Part shown: piece after piece, positions 51,197 to 60,741 of the stretch
How the letters are laid out: every line of letters starts with the position of its first letter
Position numbering within the stretch: the stretch's first letter is position 1
DNA from: Algibacter sp.
Lineage (GTDB): Bacteria > Bacteroidota > Bacteroidia > Flavobacteriales > Flavobacteriaceae
Assembly: GCF_029245835.1 (NCBI RefSeq)
Contig: NZ_JAQWOO010000061.1
Span: forward strand, 1 to 60,831
Length of the DNA stretch: 60,831 bases
Direction: 5' to 3'
Position numbers and translations under genes: made by a program
Notes under the pieces: model-generated
What the model was told of the DNA's origin: nothing
What the model saw: the letters and a program-made list of their open reading frames with translations, nothing else
Databases searched by the model: none

Positions 51197-54100
51197 ATGA
51201 AAAATAGTAGAGGAATAATAAAAAAAGGTATTATATTTTGCATGTGCTTAATTGGAGTTAACCTTTTTTCACAAGTAAAAATGACAGAAGAAATGTGGAC
51301 GCTTCCAACCTACAAAGTAGAAGCTTCAGAAAAGGCACCATTCTTTTTCACAGGAGAAAATTATCAGGGCGCTAGAAAAGTTATTTATCCTTATGCGCTA
51401 AATGATGTCATTTCTAATACGAAGGAAACCCAGGAATGGAAAACCTTAAAGCTCGAAAACGAATATATTGAATTAGGGATTACCCCAGAAATGGGCGGAA
51501 AATTATATTATGCAACCGATAAATCCAATGATTATAATTTCATATATAAAAATAACGAGGTAAAACCTGCAAACATTGGTATGACAGGGGCTTGGACATC
51601 TGGCGGGATAGAATGGTGCGTATTTCATCATCATCGCCCATCAACTATGTTGGACATGGATTATAGTACAGCAGAAAATGAAGATGGTAGCAAAACTATA
51701 TTTATAGGCGAAACCGAACCCCGTCATCGTATGCGATGGACAGTGGGGGTAACTGTTAGTCCTGGCAAATCTTATTTCGAGGCAGAAATGTCTATATATA
51801 ACCCAACACCATATACCAATACATTTTTGTATTGGGCAAATGTTGCTACACATACCAATGAAAACTATCAAATCATATTTCCACCTAGTATAGAATTCGC
51901 AACATTTCATTCCAAAAACGATTTTACACAATGGCCTTTTTCAACTGAAGTATTTAAAGAGCAAGATTTTACCGAAGGTGTTGATATTAGCTATTGGAAA
52001 AATGTAAAGCAATCTGCCTCATTTTTTGCTTGGGATTTAAAGGAAGATTTTATGGGAGGTTATGACCATGGAACGAATAGTGGTACGGTGCATATAGGAG
52101 ATCATAATATTGTTAAAGGCGCAAAATGTTGGGAATGGGGTTCGGGTCCAAGAGGACAAGCTACAGAAGGAAGGTTAACAGAAACTAGTGGCCCGTATGT
52201 GGAAATCATGGTTGGTGCTTACTCTGATAATCAGCCAGATTATACATGGATAAAGCCTTACGAAGTTAAAAGATGGAAACAATATTGGTATCCTGTAAAG
52301 GACATAGGTGGATTTAAAAACGCCAATTTAGATGCTGCGGTTAATCTTGAAAAACGTGATGGTAATTCCGTTTTTATTGGTTACCATTCTACACAAAAAT
52401 TGGATAATGCTCGAATTATTTTAAAAAACGGTGCAGATATTGTTTTTCAAGAGGATGTACAAATTTCTCCAGTAAAAGCATTTACTCAATTAGTTGATTT
52501 GAAAGGGAATTTTAATCTCACAGATTTATACACAGAAATGGTTGATATAAAAACCAACAAAACCATTATATCTTATAAGCCTATTGAAAAGAAAATATCA
52601 AAAGAATTACCTAAAGAAGTTGAAAGACCTCCGTTACCTGAAGATATGGAAACCGTGGAAGAATTATATATAACAGGAAGCAGGCTTGAACAATTTTATA
52701 AAAACCCTAATGATTATTATGATGAAGTCATTAAACGCGACCCAACTAATAGTCGCACGAACACAGCAATTGGAAATCAGTATCTTAAAAATGGCGATTA
52801 TAAAACGGCGAGAAAATATTTTTCTACAGCAATAAAAAGAATAACAACGGATTATATCCGTCCAAAAAATACAGAAGCTCTATATCTTCAGGGGTTAACA
52901 TTGAAAGCTTTAGAGCTGTATGATGAGGCAATTGACACCTTATATCGTGCCACTTGGGATTACGCATATCATTCGCCAGCGTATTTTGAATTGGCACAGA
53001 TTTCATCTATTAAAAAAGATTTTAAAAAAGCCTTACATCAAATAAATGAATCACTTTCTACTAATTCCAGAAATTCCCGTGCCATTGGTTTAAAAGCATC
53101 TATTCAAAGAAGATTGAAGGATTTTGATGGTGCAAATAAAACCCTTTCTACAATTATTGGCATAGACCCACTTGACTTTAGAATTCTCAACGAAGTTTAT
53201 TTAGTGGCAAAAGCTTCGGGTAATAATGAAGCAGCAGAAAAAGCATTGGTGTCATTTACAAAAAAAGCAAGGAATTTTCATCAAAATTATCTTGAGTTGG
53301 CTGTAGGTTATTTGAATGAAGGCATGTTAATGGAGGCAGAAGACGTATTGCAACGCTACAAAGGTGAAGATCCTATTATTCAATATTATTTGGGATACAT
53401 TAAAAGCAAATTAGGCAATAAAGATGAAGCAATAAAACTGTTTAAAAGCGCCCAAAGCCTTTCTACAGATTATTGTTTTCCATTTCGATTAGAAACGGTT
53501 AAAATATTACATGTTGCTTTAGAAAACAATCCTAAAGACGGAAAAGCAAATTATTATCTTGGTAATATTCTTTATAATAAACAACCCGAAAAAGCTATGG
53601 AATATTGGGAAGTTGCTATAAAAAATAATCCCAATTTAGCCATGGCATATCGTAATTTAGGATGGGGGCATTACAGACATTTTAAAAATTTTAAAAATGC
53701 CATCCCTTATTATGAAAAAGCGCTTGCCTTAAGCAAAAATGACGCAATTTTATATACTGAACTCGATAATTTATACGAGTTAAACAATAGCCCTATTAAA
53801 ACTAGGCTAAAAATATTTGAAGGAAATGAAGCAGCAATAAATAACCGTGATGATGCCTTTGTTCGTCAAATAAAGGTGCTTACTTTGGCAGGAAAACCAG
53901 ATAAATCTGTTGAACTTTTAAAGAATAAGGTCTTTAGTTATCGCGAGGGTAATTCAAGAGTTCGTGAGGTTATTATTGATGCTCAATTATCGTTAGGATT
54001 ACAATATATGGCCAAAAAAGAGTATCAAAAAGCACTTGATCATTTTTTGATGGCTCAGGTTCCTGATGAGGAAGCAGGAAGTGCCAGATCAGGAAATAGA

Positions 54101-54517
54101 AATATTCAAGTTAATTATTTTATTGGAAAAGCATACAGTGCCTTGAATAATACATCAAAAGCAAATGAGTATTATAATATGGCTACCAATGCTGAAACAT
54201 CAAACAAATCTAGCATAATGGCGTATTATAAAGGATTAAGTTTTTTAGAGTTAAATAATATTACTGAAGCTCACGCTATTTTTAATGTATTGGTTGGTGA
54301 AGGAGATAAAATATTAAATAATACTGAGGAGGTATCAGATGATTTCTTTGCCATTTTTGGCGAGAAAGAAAGCGAAAGCCTTAGGAACTCCAAAGCTTAC
54401 ACTTTAAGAGGCTTGGGATATAAAGGCTTGGGTAAATCATCAAAGGCAAAAGAAGATTTAGCAAAAGCAGTAGCGTTGTCGGTAAGTAATTTATGGGCTT
54501 ATACTGAATTACAATAA
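51197..54517 (+). CDS. DUF5107 domain + TPR-repeat secreted protein
   Basis: 1106 residues from the ATG at 51197; a GTG three bases earlier is possible. A signal peptide (GIIFCMCLIGVNLFSQ) leads to a DUF5107 region (residues about 45-350), a beta-sandwich of galactose-mutarotase-like type (LENEYIELGITPEMGGKLYY, GGIEWCVFHHHRPST), then TPR repeats to the end. DUF5107 occurs in glycan-related loci of Bacteroidetes, where it probably binds or processes a sugar. It is the second gene of the run and precedes the GH50-like gene by 25 nt, suggesting a joint transcript. Catalytic residues cannot be assigned with confidence. Confidence 0.8.
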   Translation: MKNSRGIIKKGIIFCMCLIGVNLFSQVKMTEEMWTLPTYKVEASEKAPFFFTGENYQGARKVIYPYALNDVISNTKETQEWKTLKLENEYIELGITPEMGGKLYYATDKSNDYNFIYKNNEVKPANIGMTGAWTSGGIEWCVFHHHRPSTMLDMDYSTAENEDGSKTIFIGETEPRHRMRWTVGVTVSPGKSYFEAEMSIYNPTPYTNTFLYWANVATHTNENYQIIFPPSIEFATFHSKNDFTQWPFSTEVFKEQDFTEGVDISYWKNVKQSASFFAWDLKEDFMGGYDHGTNSGTVHIGDHNIVKGAKCWEWGSGPRGQATEGRLTETSGPYVEIMVGAYSDNQPDYTWIKPYEVKRWKQYWYPVKDIGGFKNANLDAAVNLEKRDGNSVFIGYHSTQKLDNARIILKNGADIVFQEDVQISPVKAFTQLVDLKGNFNLTDLYTEMVDIKTNKTIISYKPIEKKISKELPKEVERPPLPEDMETVEELYITGSRLEQFYKNPNDYYDEVIKRDPTNSRTNTAIGNQYLKNGDYKTARKYFSTAIKRITTDYIRPKNTEALYLQGLTLKALELYDEAIDTLYRATWDYAYHSPAYFELAQISSIKKDFKKALHQINESLSTNSRNSRAIGLKASIQRRLKDFDGANKTLSTIIGIDPLDFRILNEVYLVAKASGNNEAAEKALVSFTKKARNFHQNYLELAVGYLNEGMLMEAEDVLQRYKGEDPIIQYYLGYIKSKLGNKDEAIKLFKSAQSLSTDYCFPFRLETVKILHVALENNPKDGKANYYLGNILYNKQPEKAMEYWEVAIKNNPNLAMAYRNLGWGHYRHFKNFKNAIPYYEKALALSKNDAILYTELDNLYELNNSPIKTRLKIFEGNEAAINNRDDAFVRQIKVLTLAGKPDKSVELLKNKVFSYREGNSRVREVIIDAQLSLGLQYMAKKEYQKALDHFLMAQVPDEEAGSARSGNRNIQVNYFIGKAYSALNNTSKANEYYNMATNAETSNKSSIMAYYKGLSFLELNNITEAHAIFNVLVGEGDKILNNTEEVSDDFFAIFGEKESESLRNSKAYTLRGLGYKGLGKSSKAKEDLAKAVALSVSNLWAYTELQ

Positions 54518-54542
54518 TTTCTCAAAAATTAAAATAAAATTT

Positions 54543-56492
54543 ATGAAGTGTATAACGAATATTACATCAGCAATTGTCTATCTCGTTTTAGTGTGTTTAT
54601 TGAGTCAATCTTGCGATAAGGAAACTGACAAAATTTTTAAAATTCAATTTGATAACACTAAAAAGGTCTCAGGACAAAAATTTGCAATAAAAGATATAAG
54701 TCCAGGACTCGAAACCGACTGGAGTGATTATAATTTTGTTGTTCTTGAAATGAAGGTTACGACGTCGCAACGCTTTCAAGTCGGATTCACAACAGATAAA
54801 GGATACAACGAAATTCGCGTTATGAGTTATGCTCCAAATGCATGGATTAAACAAGCTATTCCCTTAAAGTTTTATACACAATTACCTGATCCAGCAAATG
54901 ATATTGCTGGCACAATGAACCAACCGCGGTATACAGGCTGGTTTAATTTGGGAGGAAAACGCGGACCACTAAAAGGTGTCGATTCTATTGGAATTAGAAT
55001 GCATGTTCCCATAGGAAATCCGTCTATTGAAATACGCAATATGAGTTTGCATAAAAATGATCCAGGAGACGAATATCTTGGTAAAACTCCTATTGTTGAC
55101 GAGTTTGGTCAATCAAATTTGGTTGATTTTGAAGAAAAAATAAAATCCATCAATCAATTGGAATCTGAGTGGAACTTGGAAGATGAAAGTTTGAATAGAG
55201 ATGAAGATTTCAACTACTCGAAATATGGCGGTTACTTGAATGCTAAATTGGAGGCTACAGGATTTTTTAGAACTCAAAAAGTAGATAATAATTGGTGGTT
55301 TGTAGATCCAGACGGGTATCAATTTTTGTCTCTAGGTTCAGATTGTATTGCTCCGGGTAACGGCGGAAACGTTAATCGATTGGACAAAAGATCGAATTTT
55401 ATGAAACAAGCACCACCTGAAGGCATGGGCTTAAACCCAAAGCGGCCAAATAGAGTGTCTTTTGGAACCTGGAATTTATTTCGTCGGTTTGGGGAAGACT
55501 ATCCTACTAAATCTAATGATATGATTATACGCAGAATGACGAATTGGGGGTTAAACACAATTGCGAATTGGTCTAGTAGTGAAGTAATAAAGATGAATCA
55601 AAAGCCATTTATGTTACAATTACGTGGTCTTGGGATAGGCGAAAGCATTATGGGGCTTACTGATGTATATGATGTTAATTTTCAATCTCATATAGAAAAG
55701 GCGGTTCAAGAATATGTAACGCCATACAAAGACAATCCATGGCTTATAGGTTACTTTACTGGCAATGAACCATCATGGTTAGGGCAAGAATCTAGATTGT
55801 GTGATTTAATTTTAAATTCAACTCGCGCTATGCCTATTCAGTCTGCTTTAAAGAATTATTTAGCCAATGGAGATAGTCCTGAAAGACGAAAAGCATTTAT
55901 TTATGATAGCTTCAAAACCTTTCTTCAAACTGTAGAGGCTGCAGTAAGAAAACATGATCCAAACCATCTTACCCTTGGAATCCGATTTGGAAAAATCCCT
56001 GAAAATGAAGTCTTAGAAATTTGTAAAGAAGTTTTTGATGTCTTCAGTTTTAATTGTTATGAATTAGCCCCTCCAAAAAAAGATATGGATAGGGTTATGA
56101 ATGTAACAGGCTTACCAATGATTATAGGCGAATATCATGCTGGAACTGTGAATAGAGGTATGGCGCAGGCCTTGGTACAGGTTGAAAACCAAAAAGAGCG
56201 TGGTGTTGCCTACAGGTATTATACAGAGCAAGCATTTAATCATCCTAGTTTAATTGGGGTTGGCTATTTTCAATGGTCTGATCAAGATCTTACCGGTAGA
56301 GGTTATGATGGTGAAAACTATAATTGTGGTTTGGTAGATGTTACTGATAGACCTTACAAGCATATGGTAACGGCCATTAAAGAAACTGCAAAAAGAATAT
56401 ATGATGTTCATGTAGATAAAATAGAGCCATATAATAAAATACCTTTGAATCCATGTGGATATGAATTAATTCCTGATTTATGGAATGAATAA
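54543..56492 (+). CDS. GH50-like glycoside hydrolase, lipoprotein
   Basis: 649 residues. Lipobox LLSQSC (Cys24) anchors it. A beta-sandwich domain of about 150 residues precedes a clan GH-A (TIM barrel) domain with the general acid/base Glu409 in FTGNEPSW and the nucleophile Glu530 in MIIGEYHAGTVNRGM; the downstream YFQWSDQDLTGRGYDGENY and GLVDVTDRPY are characteristic of GH50 and related agarase-type families. A beta-agarase-like or beta-galactosidase-like action on a marine galactan fits, but the exact linkage is not shown. It stands with DUF5107 and ADP-ribosylglycohydrolase-type genes, in one direction. Confidence 0.72.
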   Translation: MKCITNITSAIVYLVLVCLLSQSCDKETDKIFKIQFDNTKKVSGQKFAIKDISPGLETDWSDYNFVVLEMKVTTSQRFQVGFTTDKGYNEIRVMSYAPNAWIKQAIPLKFYTQLPDPANDIAGTMNQPRYTGWFNLGGKRGPLKGVDSIGIRMHVPIGNPSIEIRNMSLHKNDPGDEYLGKTPIVDEFGQSNLVDFEEKIKSINQLESEWNLEDESLNRDEDFNYSKYGGYLNAKLEATGFFRTQKVDNNWWFVDPDGYQFLSLGSDCIAPGNGGNVNRLDKRSNFMKQAPPEGMGLNPKRPNRVSFGTWNLFRRFGEDYPTKSNDMIIRRMTNWGLNTIANWSSSEVIKMNQKPFMLQLRGLGIGESIMGLTDVYDVNFQSHIEKAVQEYVTPYKDNPWLIGYFTGNEPSWLGQESRLCDLILNSTRAMPIQSALKNYLANGDSPERRKAFIYDSFKTFLQTVEAAVRKHDPNHLTLGIRFGKIPENEVLEICKEVFDVFSFNCYELAPPKKDMDRVMNVTGLPMIIGEYHAGTVNRGMAQALVQVENQKERGVAYRYYTEQAFNHPSLIGVGYFQWSDQDLTGRGYDGENYNCGLVDVTDRPYKHMVTAIKETAKRIYDVHVDKIEPYNKIPLNPCGYELIPDLWNE

Positions 56493-56558
56493 TAGGGATA
56501 CTATACTATATAAAAACTGATTATTGATGCAATCCTATTTTCTTAAAACGTAATACTA

Positions 56559-57974
56559 ATGATCAAATATTTTCAATTTAAGGGAATAAAAAAAAGTAGA
56601 TTGATGCTCATGATTATTTCTGTTTCCTTCTTGTCGTGCAAGGACACTAATAACAAAGAGAAAGGTAATATTATTATGGACTCAAATTTGATTTATCAAG
56701 AGTATTCGCCAAAAGCATCAGACCTCGTGATTTCAAGAGAAAAATATTTAGATAAATTATATGGTTTTTGGCTTGGGCAATGCATAGCAAATTGGACAGG
56801 CTTGGTTACTGAAATGGATAAAGTTGGAAACATTGGTGAATTCCAAACGGGCGATTTTTATACAAGAGACAATTGGGGGAAAGCGGATCTACCGAGTATT
56901 TGGGGAGAGGGCGTTCCGAGTGATTTATCTGCTACAATAGATTTTGTTTTTAGGGATGAAGACGATGTCTGGGGGTCAGACGATGATACCGATATTGAAT
57001 ACATATATCAAGATTTATTATTTACTAATAAAACGGCAATGTTAACTGGTGAGCACATTCGAAAAGGCTGGCTTGCGCATATCAAGACTGAGGAGGAAAA
57101 TTATTTGTGGGTATCTAATGAAAAGGCATTTCATTTAATGCAGGAGGGCATGATGCCACCCGAAACGGGAAATCCTAAAAATAACCCTGAGTATGAGATG
57201 ATAGATGCACAATTGACCACAGAAATTTTTGGTTTATTTGCTCCAGCACGCCCCGATATTGCATTAAAAATGGCACATTTACCTATACAAACGACTGCAA
57301 GATATAATGCTGAATGGGCATCAGAGTTTTATGTTATTATGTATGCATTAGCATCTTATGTTGATAAAGACCTTTCAATGAAAGAAAAAATTCTATGGAT
57401 GACTCAAGAAGCTAGAAAAAGATTGCCTAATGATTCTTTTTCAGCAAAAATGTTTGATTACGTGTTAAGAAGATTTAATGAAAATATACCTTGGGAGCAG
57501 GTAAGAGATGAGCTTTATATAAAATATCAAGTCAATCAAGAAGATGGGTATAATATAACGTCTAAAAATTTATATTGTAATGGTTGTTTTGCCTCTGGAA
57601 TTAACTTTGCCTCTAGTATTGTGAGTGTATTATATGGTGAAGGCGATATAAAGGAGACTATAAAAATTGGTGCATTGATGGGTTGGGATTCTGATAACCC
57701 TACTGCTACATGGGGAGGTTTATTGGGTTTCATGATTGGTAAGGATGGTATAGAAAAGGCGTTTAATAGAAAGTTTGCTGACAAATTTAACATTCACCGA
57801 ACACGAGTTAGTTTTCCTAATAATGGTATTGATAATTTTACTAATATGGCACAAAAAGGTGTGTTTATTGTTGATAGGGTTGTTCAAGAACAAATGGGTG
57901 GAGGTATTGATTTAGAAAAGGGATTATGGTATATACCAAATATTGGATTAAATATAAAACCTGCTCATAATTAG
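56559..57974 (+). CDS. ADP-ribosylglycohydrolase-family lipoprotein
   Basis: 471 residues. The N-terminus has a lipobox (VSFLSCKD, Cys27), so the protein leaves the cytoplasm. The fold is DraG-like: YGFWLGQCIANWTG near residue 68, an acidic metal-binding stretch GSDDDTDIEY (140-148) and near the C-terminus GWDSDNPTATWGGLLGFMIG, which places the second acidic pair. These enzymes remove ADP-ribose from proteins, but outer-membrane copies in polysaccharide loci of Bacteroidetes are commonly thought to act on sugar moieties instead. Its position beside the GH50-like gene supports a glycan role, yet I cannot state the substrate. Confidence 0.78.
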   Translation: MIKYFQFKGIKKSRLMLMIISVSFLSCKDTNNKEKGNIIMDSNLIYQEYSPKASDLVISREKYLDKLYGFWLGQCIANWTGLVTEMDKVGNIGEFQTGDFYTRDNWGKADLPSIWGEGVPSDLSATIDFVFRDEDDVWGSDDDTDIEYIYQDLLFTNKTAMLTGEHIRKGWLAHIKTEEENYLWVSNEKAFHLMQEGMMPPETGNPKNNPEYEMIDAQLTTEIFGLFAPARPDIALKMAHLPIQTTARYNAEWASEFYVIMYALASYVDKDLSMKEKILWMTQEARKRLPNDSFSAKMFDYVLRRFNENIPWEQVRDELYIKYQVNQEDGYNITSKNLYCNGCFASGINFASSIVSVLYGEGDIKETIKIGALMGWDSDNPTATWGGLLGFMIGKDGIEKAFNRKFADKFNIHRTRVSFPNNGIDNFTNMAQKGVFIVDRVVQEQMGGGIDLEKGLWYIPNIGLNIKPAHN

Positions 57975-58074
57975 TTTTTAGTAGTATAAATAAACAATTA
58001 ATTTTAGTTTATCTATATTCAAGATTTACAATTCTTTTTGTTATACCTTTTGAAACAAGCCTATAATCAGTGAC

Positions 58075-59622
58075 ATGACTCAAAAAAGAACTTCAACATT
58101 CAGAACAAAAAAAAGAAAGTAATGCTCATGATTACCATCATGCTTATTGTTGTAAGTGCCGTTTTAATTACTTCAATTGGCGTTCAAAGAAAAGAACAAG
58201 CTTATCTAGAAAATCAATATAACGTGTATTGTGGGAGTTGCCATTTAGTACCTAACCCAGAAAACATTCCAAAATCGTTATGGAAAAATAAAGTGCTACC
58301 AGAAATGGCAAAAAGAATGGGGTTAAAGAGCTATAACGATGGGTCTCAGAGGTATTCTGATTTAGAAAAACAGCATATTAAACTTAATAATGGGTATCCT
58401 GAGTTGCCTTTATTGGATAATTTGAAATGGCAGGAATTATAATTGATTACATATTAAGTATCGCGCCTGAAAGCGTACCAAATACATCAGTTAGAAAGGG
58501 AAGAAATTCTAAATGAACCCAGTTTAAATTTTCATTTAAAACTTTAAATCCGGTTAAACGAGCAGTTGGTATTGTAAATATTACCTTTAACAATAAATCA
58601 AACAACCTATTTGTTGGGGATGTTTTTGGTAAGTTGTATCAATTAAACATTAACTCTGATATTAAGTTAACCTTTGACTCTCCTATAGTTTCTAGTGTTT
58701 TAATAGATAGTACGCTTTATGTAACGGAAATTGGAATTATGAATCCGAGTGAAATTCCTAAGGGTGTTATATATAGTTTGGACTCTGATACTTTAGTACC
58801 ACTTGGCATAGAGCTACATAGCCCTGTTTATTCTGAAATTAACGATCTAAATGGCGATGGTGAAAATGAAATTATTATATGTGAATTTGGACATCTTACA
58901 GGATCATTATCATTACTTGTTAAGAATGAAGAAACTTATGACAAAAAATGCTCTTGGTATTCCCGGGTAGTATAAAAGTGTAGGTTTTAGATATGAACAG
59001 AGATGGTAAGAAAGATATAGTGGCATTATTTGCACAGGGAAGAGAAGGCATTTATGTATTTTATCAAACGGACAACCTAGAATTTAATGTGGAGCCTTTA
59101 GTATTGATGCCATCTGAATCTGGTTCTAGTTGGTTTGAGCTGTTAGATTTTAACAATGATGGGTATCCGGATATCCTACTTGCCAATGGCAATAATGCAG
59201 ATTATTCAAGATTCTTAAAGTCCTATCACGGCATATGGTTATTTATAAATAATGGTAAAAATGAATTTAATGAAGAATGGTTTTATCCGATAAATAGAGC
59301 AACACGGGTGTCTGTTGGTGATTTTGATATGGATGGAGATATCGAATTTGTTGTATTATCGTTCTTTTCCGATTTTGATAAAGGTCTGGAAGAGGGTTTT
59401 GTTTATTTAGAAAATGTTGATTCAAGTAATTATTTGTTCACTTCATATACCTCAGAAAAGACTAAGAGTGGTAATTGATTAGTGATGGAAAAAGGAGATT
59501 TTGATTCTGATGGCGATATAGATATTATGCTGGGTAGCTTTAATATGATTGCTCCAAATAGTTTTAAAAGAAAGAAAAAAGAAGATCTCTTAATACTTGA
59601 GAACAACCATATTAAAAGTTAG
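58075..59622 (+). pseudogene. Decayed VCBS/FG-GAP-repeat protein gene with c-type haem motif
   Basis: The reading frame is broken into pieces that together make one sensible protein. Piece 1 (ATG at 58122) has a membrane helix and a haem motif YCGSCH. A probable frameshift near 58436 leads to DYILSIAPESVP. A TGA at 58514 replaces a Trp codon (SK*TQFKF). A shift in the A-run 58943-58948 and a TAG at 58981 break the middle, and a TGA at 59476 again replaces a likely Trp (GN*LVMEKGDFDSDGDIDIMLGSF). The DxDGDGxxD-type repeats (MNRDGKKDIVALF, DFNNDGYPDILLANGN, DFDSDGDIDIMLG) are FG-GAP/VCBS repeats. A further one-base loss in the A-run at 58107-58114 would join an upstream ATG at 58075. The gene is not expected to be functional. 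Confidence 0.85.
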
Positions 59623-59741
59623 ATTCTATAAGTTGAGTCTTGTGTTCGTTTAATGTAACGTTAATAGTTGCAATAGAGAAGATTAACTTAATTGTTTATG
59701 TGGTTAAGGTTGTTGAAAATAACGATTGATATCTTAGAGTT

Positions 59742-60716
59742 ATGAAAGTAACTAATTTTTATTTCCTTATATGGTTGACACTTATGTTGAGTTGCCAGCA
59801 CAAAAAAAATTTAAAGATGACGTATATACTTAAAAATAAAAATATTGAAATACATATGGACGCACCCTTAGAAAATTATAATCTCTCAAGATTTGATTGG
59901 ACAGGTAAGATTACTTCTGTAAAGTATAAAAATATGCTTGTGACAGGAGTTGAAGAACATAATGTTAAGAATAAGAATGATTATGGGAAAGGTCTATATA
60001 ATGAATTTGGAATTAAAACAGCCATAGGATATAATGAAACAAATGAAGGTGATTGGTTTCATAAAATAGGAGTTGGCCTGTTGAGAAAAGATGATACAGT
60101 ATATGATTTTACTAAACGCTACGATATTAAACCTGCTACGTTTAATATTAAAAGTATGTCCAATAAAATAATTATTGACTGCATATCTCAAAACGTTAAT
60201 GGATATGCCTATACTTTAAATAAAGAAATTGAACTATTTGAAAGTAGTTTTGTTATAAAATATGTTTTAAAAAACGTGGGTGAAAAACGTATTGTAACAA
60301 GTGAATACGTTCATAATTTTTTAGCTATCACCGAGGAGTTTATAGGTAGTGATTATATCTTAAAGTTACCATTTCAAATCAAACCTAAATTATTTGAAAA
60401 GACCTTTAACTCTGAGGACAAAGTTGAGATTGGCTCAAATGAAATAGCGTTCAATAATACCCCTAAAAAACCTTTTTTTTTCAGCTATTTGGCTGGTCGT
60501 AATGAAGTTGATGCTAGCTGGGAATTAATAAATACTAAGAATAAAATAGGGATTAGCGAAAAAGGAAGCTTCAAAACATCTAAAGTAAATCTTTGGGGAT
60601 GGAAACATGTTATTAGTCCAGAATTATTTTTTGATATAAAAGTGGAGCCTGGAAAGGCTGCTAAATGGACCAGAACTTTTAAGGTATTTGAAGACACTAT
60701 CCTAAAAAGTGTGTAA
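59742..60716 (+). CDS. Galactose-mutarotase-like lipoprotein of unknown function
   Basis: 324 residues. Lipobox LMLSCQ (Cys18). The remainder is beta-rich with features reminiscent of aldose-1-epimerase-like folds: YNLSRFDWTGKITSVKY near the start, YTLNKEIELFESSFVIKYVLKN in the middle and VNLWGWKHVISPELFFDIKVEPGKAAKWTRTF at the end. I do not recognise the family. It may bind or epimerise sugars at the cell surface. It is the last complete gene before the transposase; its stop lies 25 bp from that gene's 3' end. Confidence 0.6.
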   Translation: MKVTNFYFLIWLTLMLSCQHKKNLKMTYILKNKNIEIHMDAPLENYNLSRFDWTGKITSVKYKNMLVTGVEEHNVKNKNDYGKGLYNEFGIKTAIGYNETNEGDWFHKIGVGLLRKDDTVYDFTKRYDIKPATFNIKSMSNKIIIDCISQNVNGYAYTLNKEIELFESSFVIKYVLKNVGEKRIVTSEYVHNFLAITEEFIGSDYILKLPFQIKPKLFEKTFNSEDKVEIGSNEIAFNNTPKKPFFFSYLAGRNEVDASWELINTKNKIGISEKGSFKTSKVNLWGWKHVISPELFFDIKVEPGKAAKWTRTFKVFEDTILKSV

Positions 60717-60741
60717 GTTCAAAATTTCAGGGTTAAATTAT

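Noticed and set aside
58075-58121. Upstream ATG as the real start of the VCBS gene
   Set aside because: It is out of frame with the next piece by one base. It is possible only if a base was lost in the A-run, so I mention it but do not rely on it.
58514-59478. TGA read as tryptophan (recoded genetic code)
   Set aside because: Neighbouring genes use TGG for Trp and end in TGA normally; the stops are confined to one decayed gene with frameshifts.
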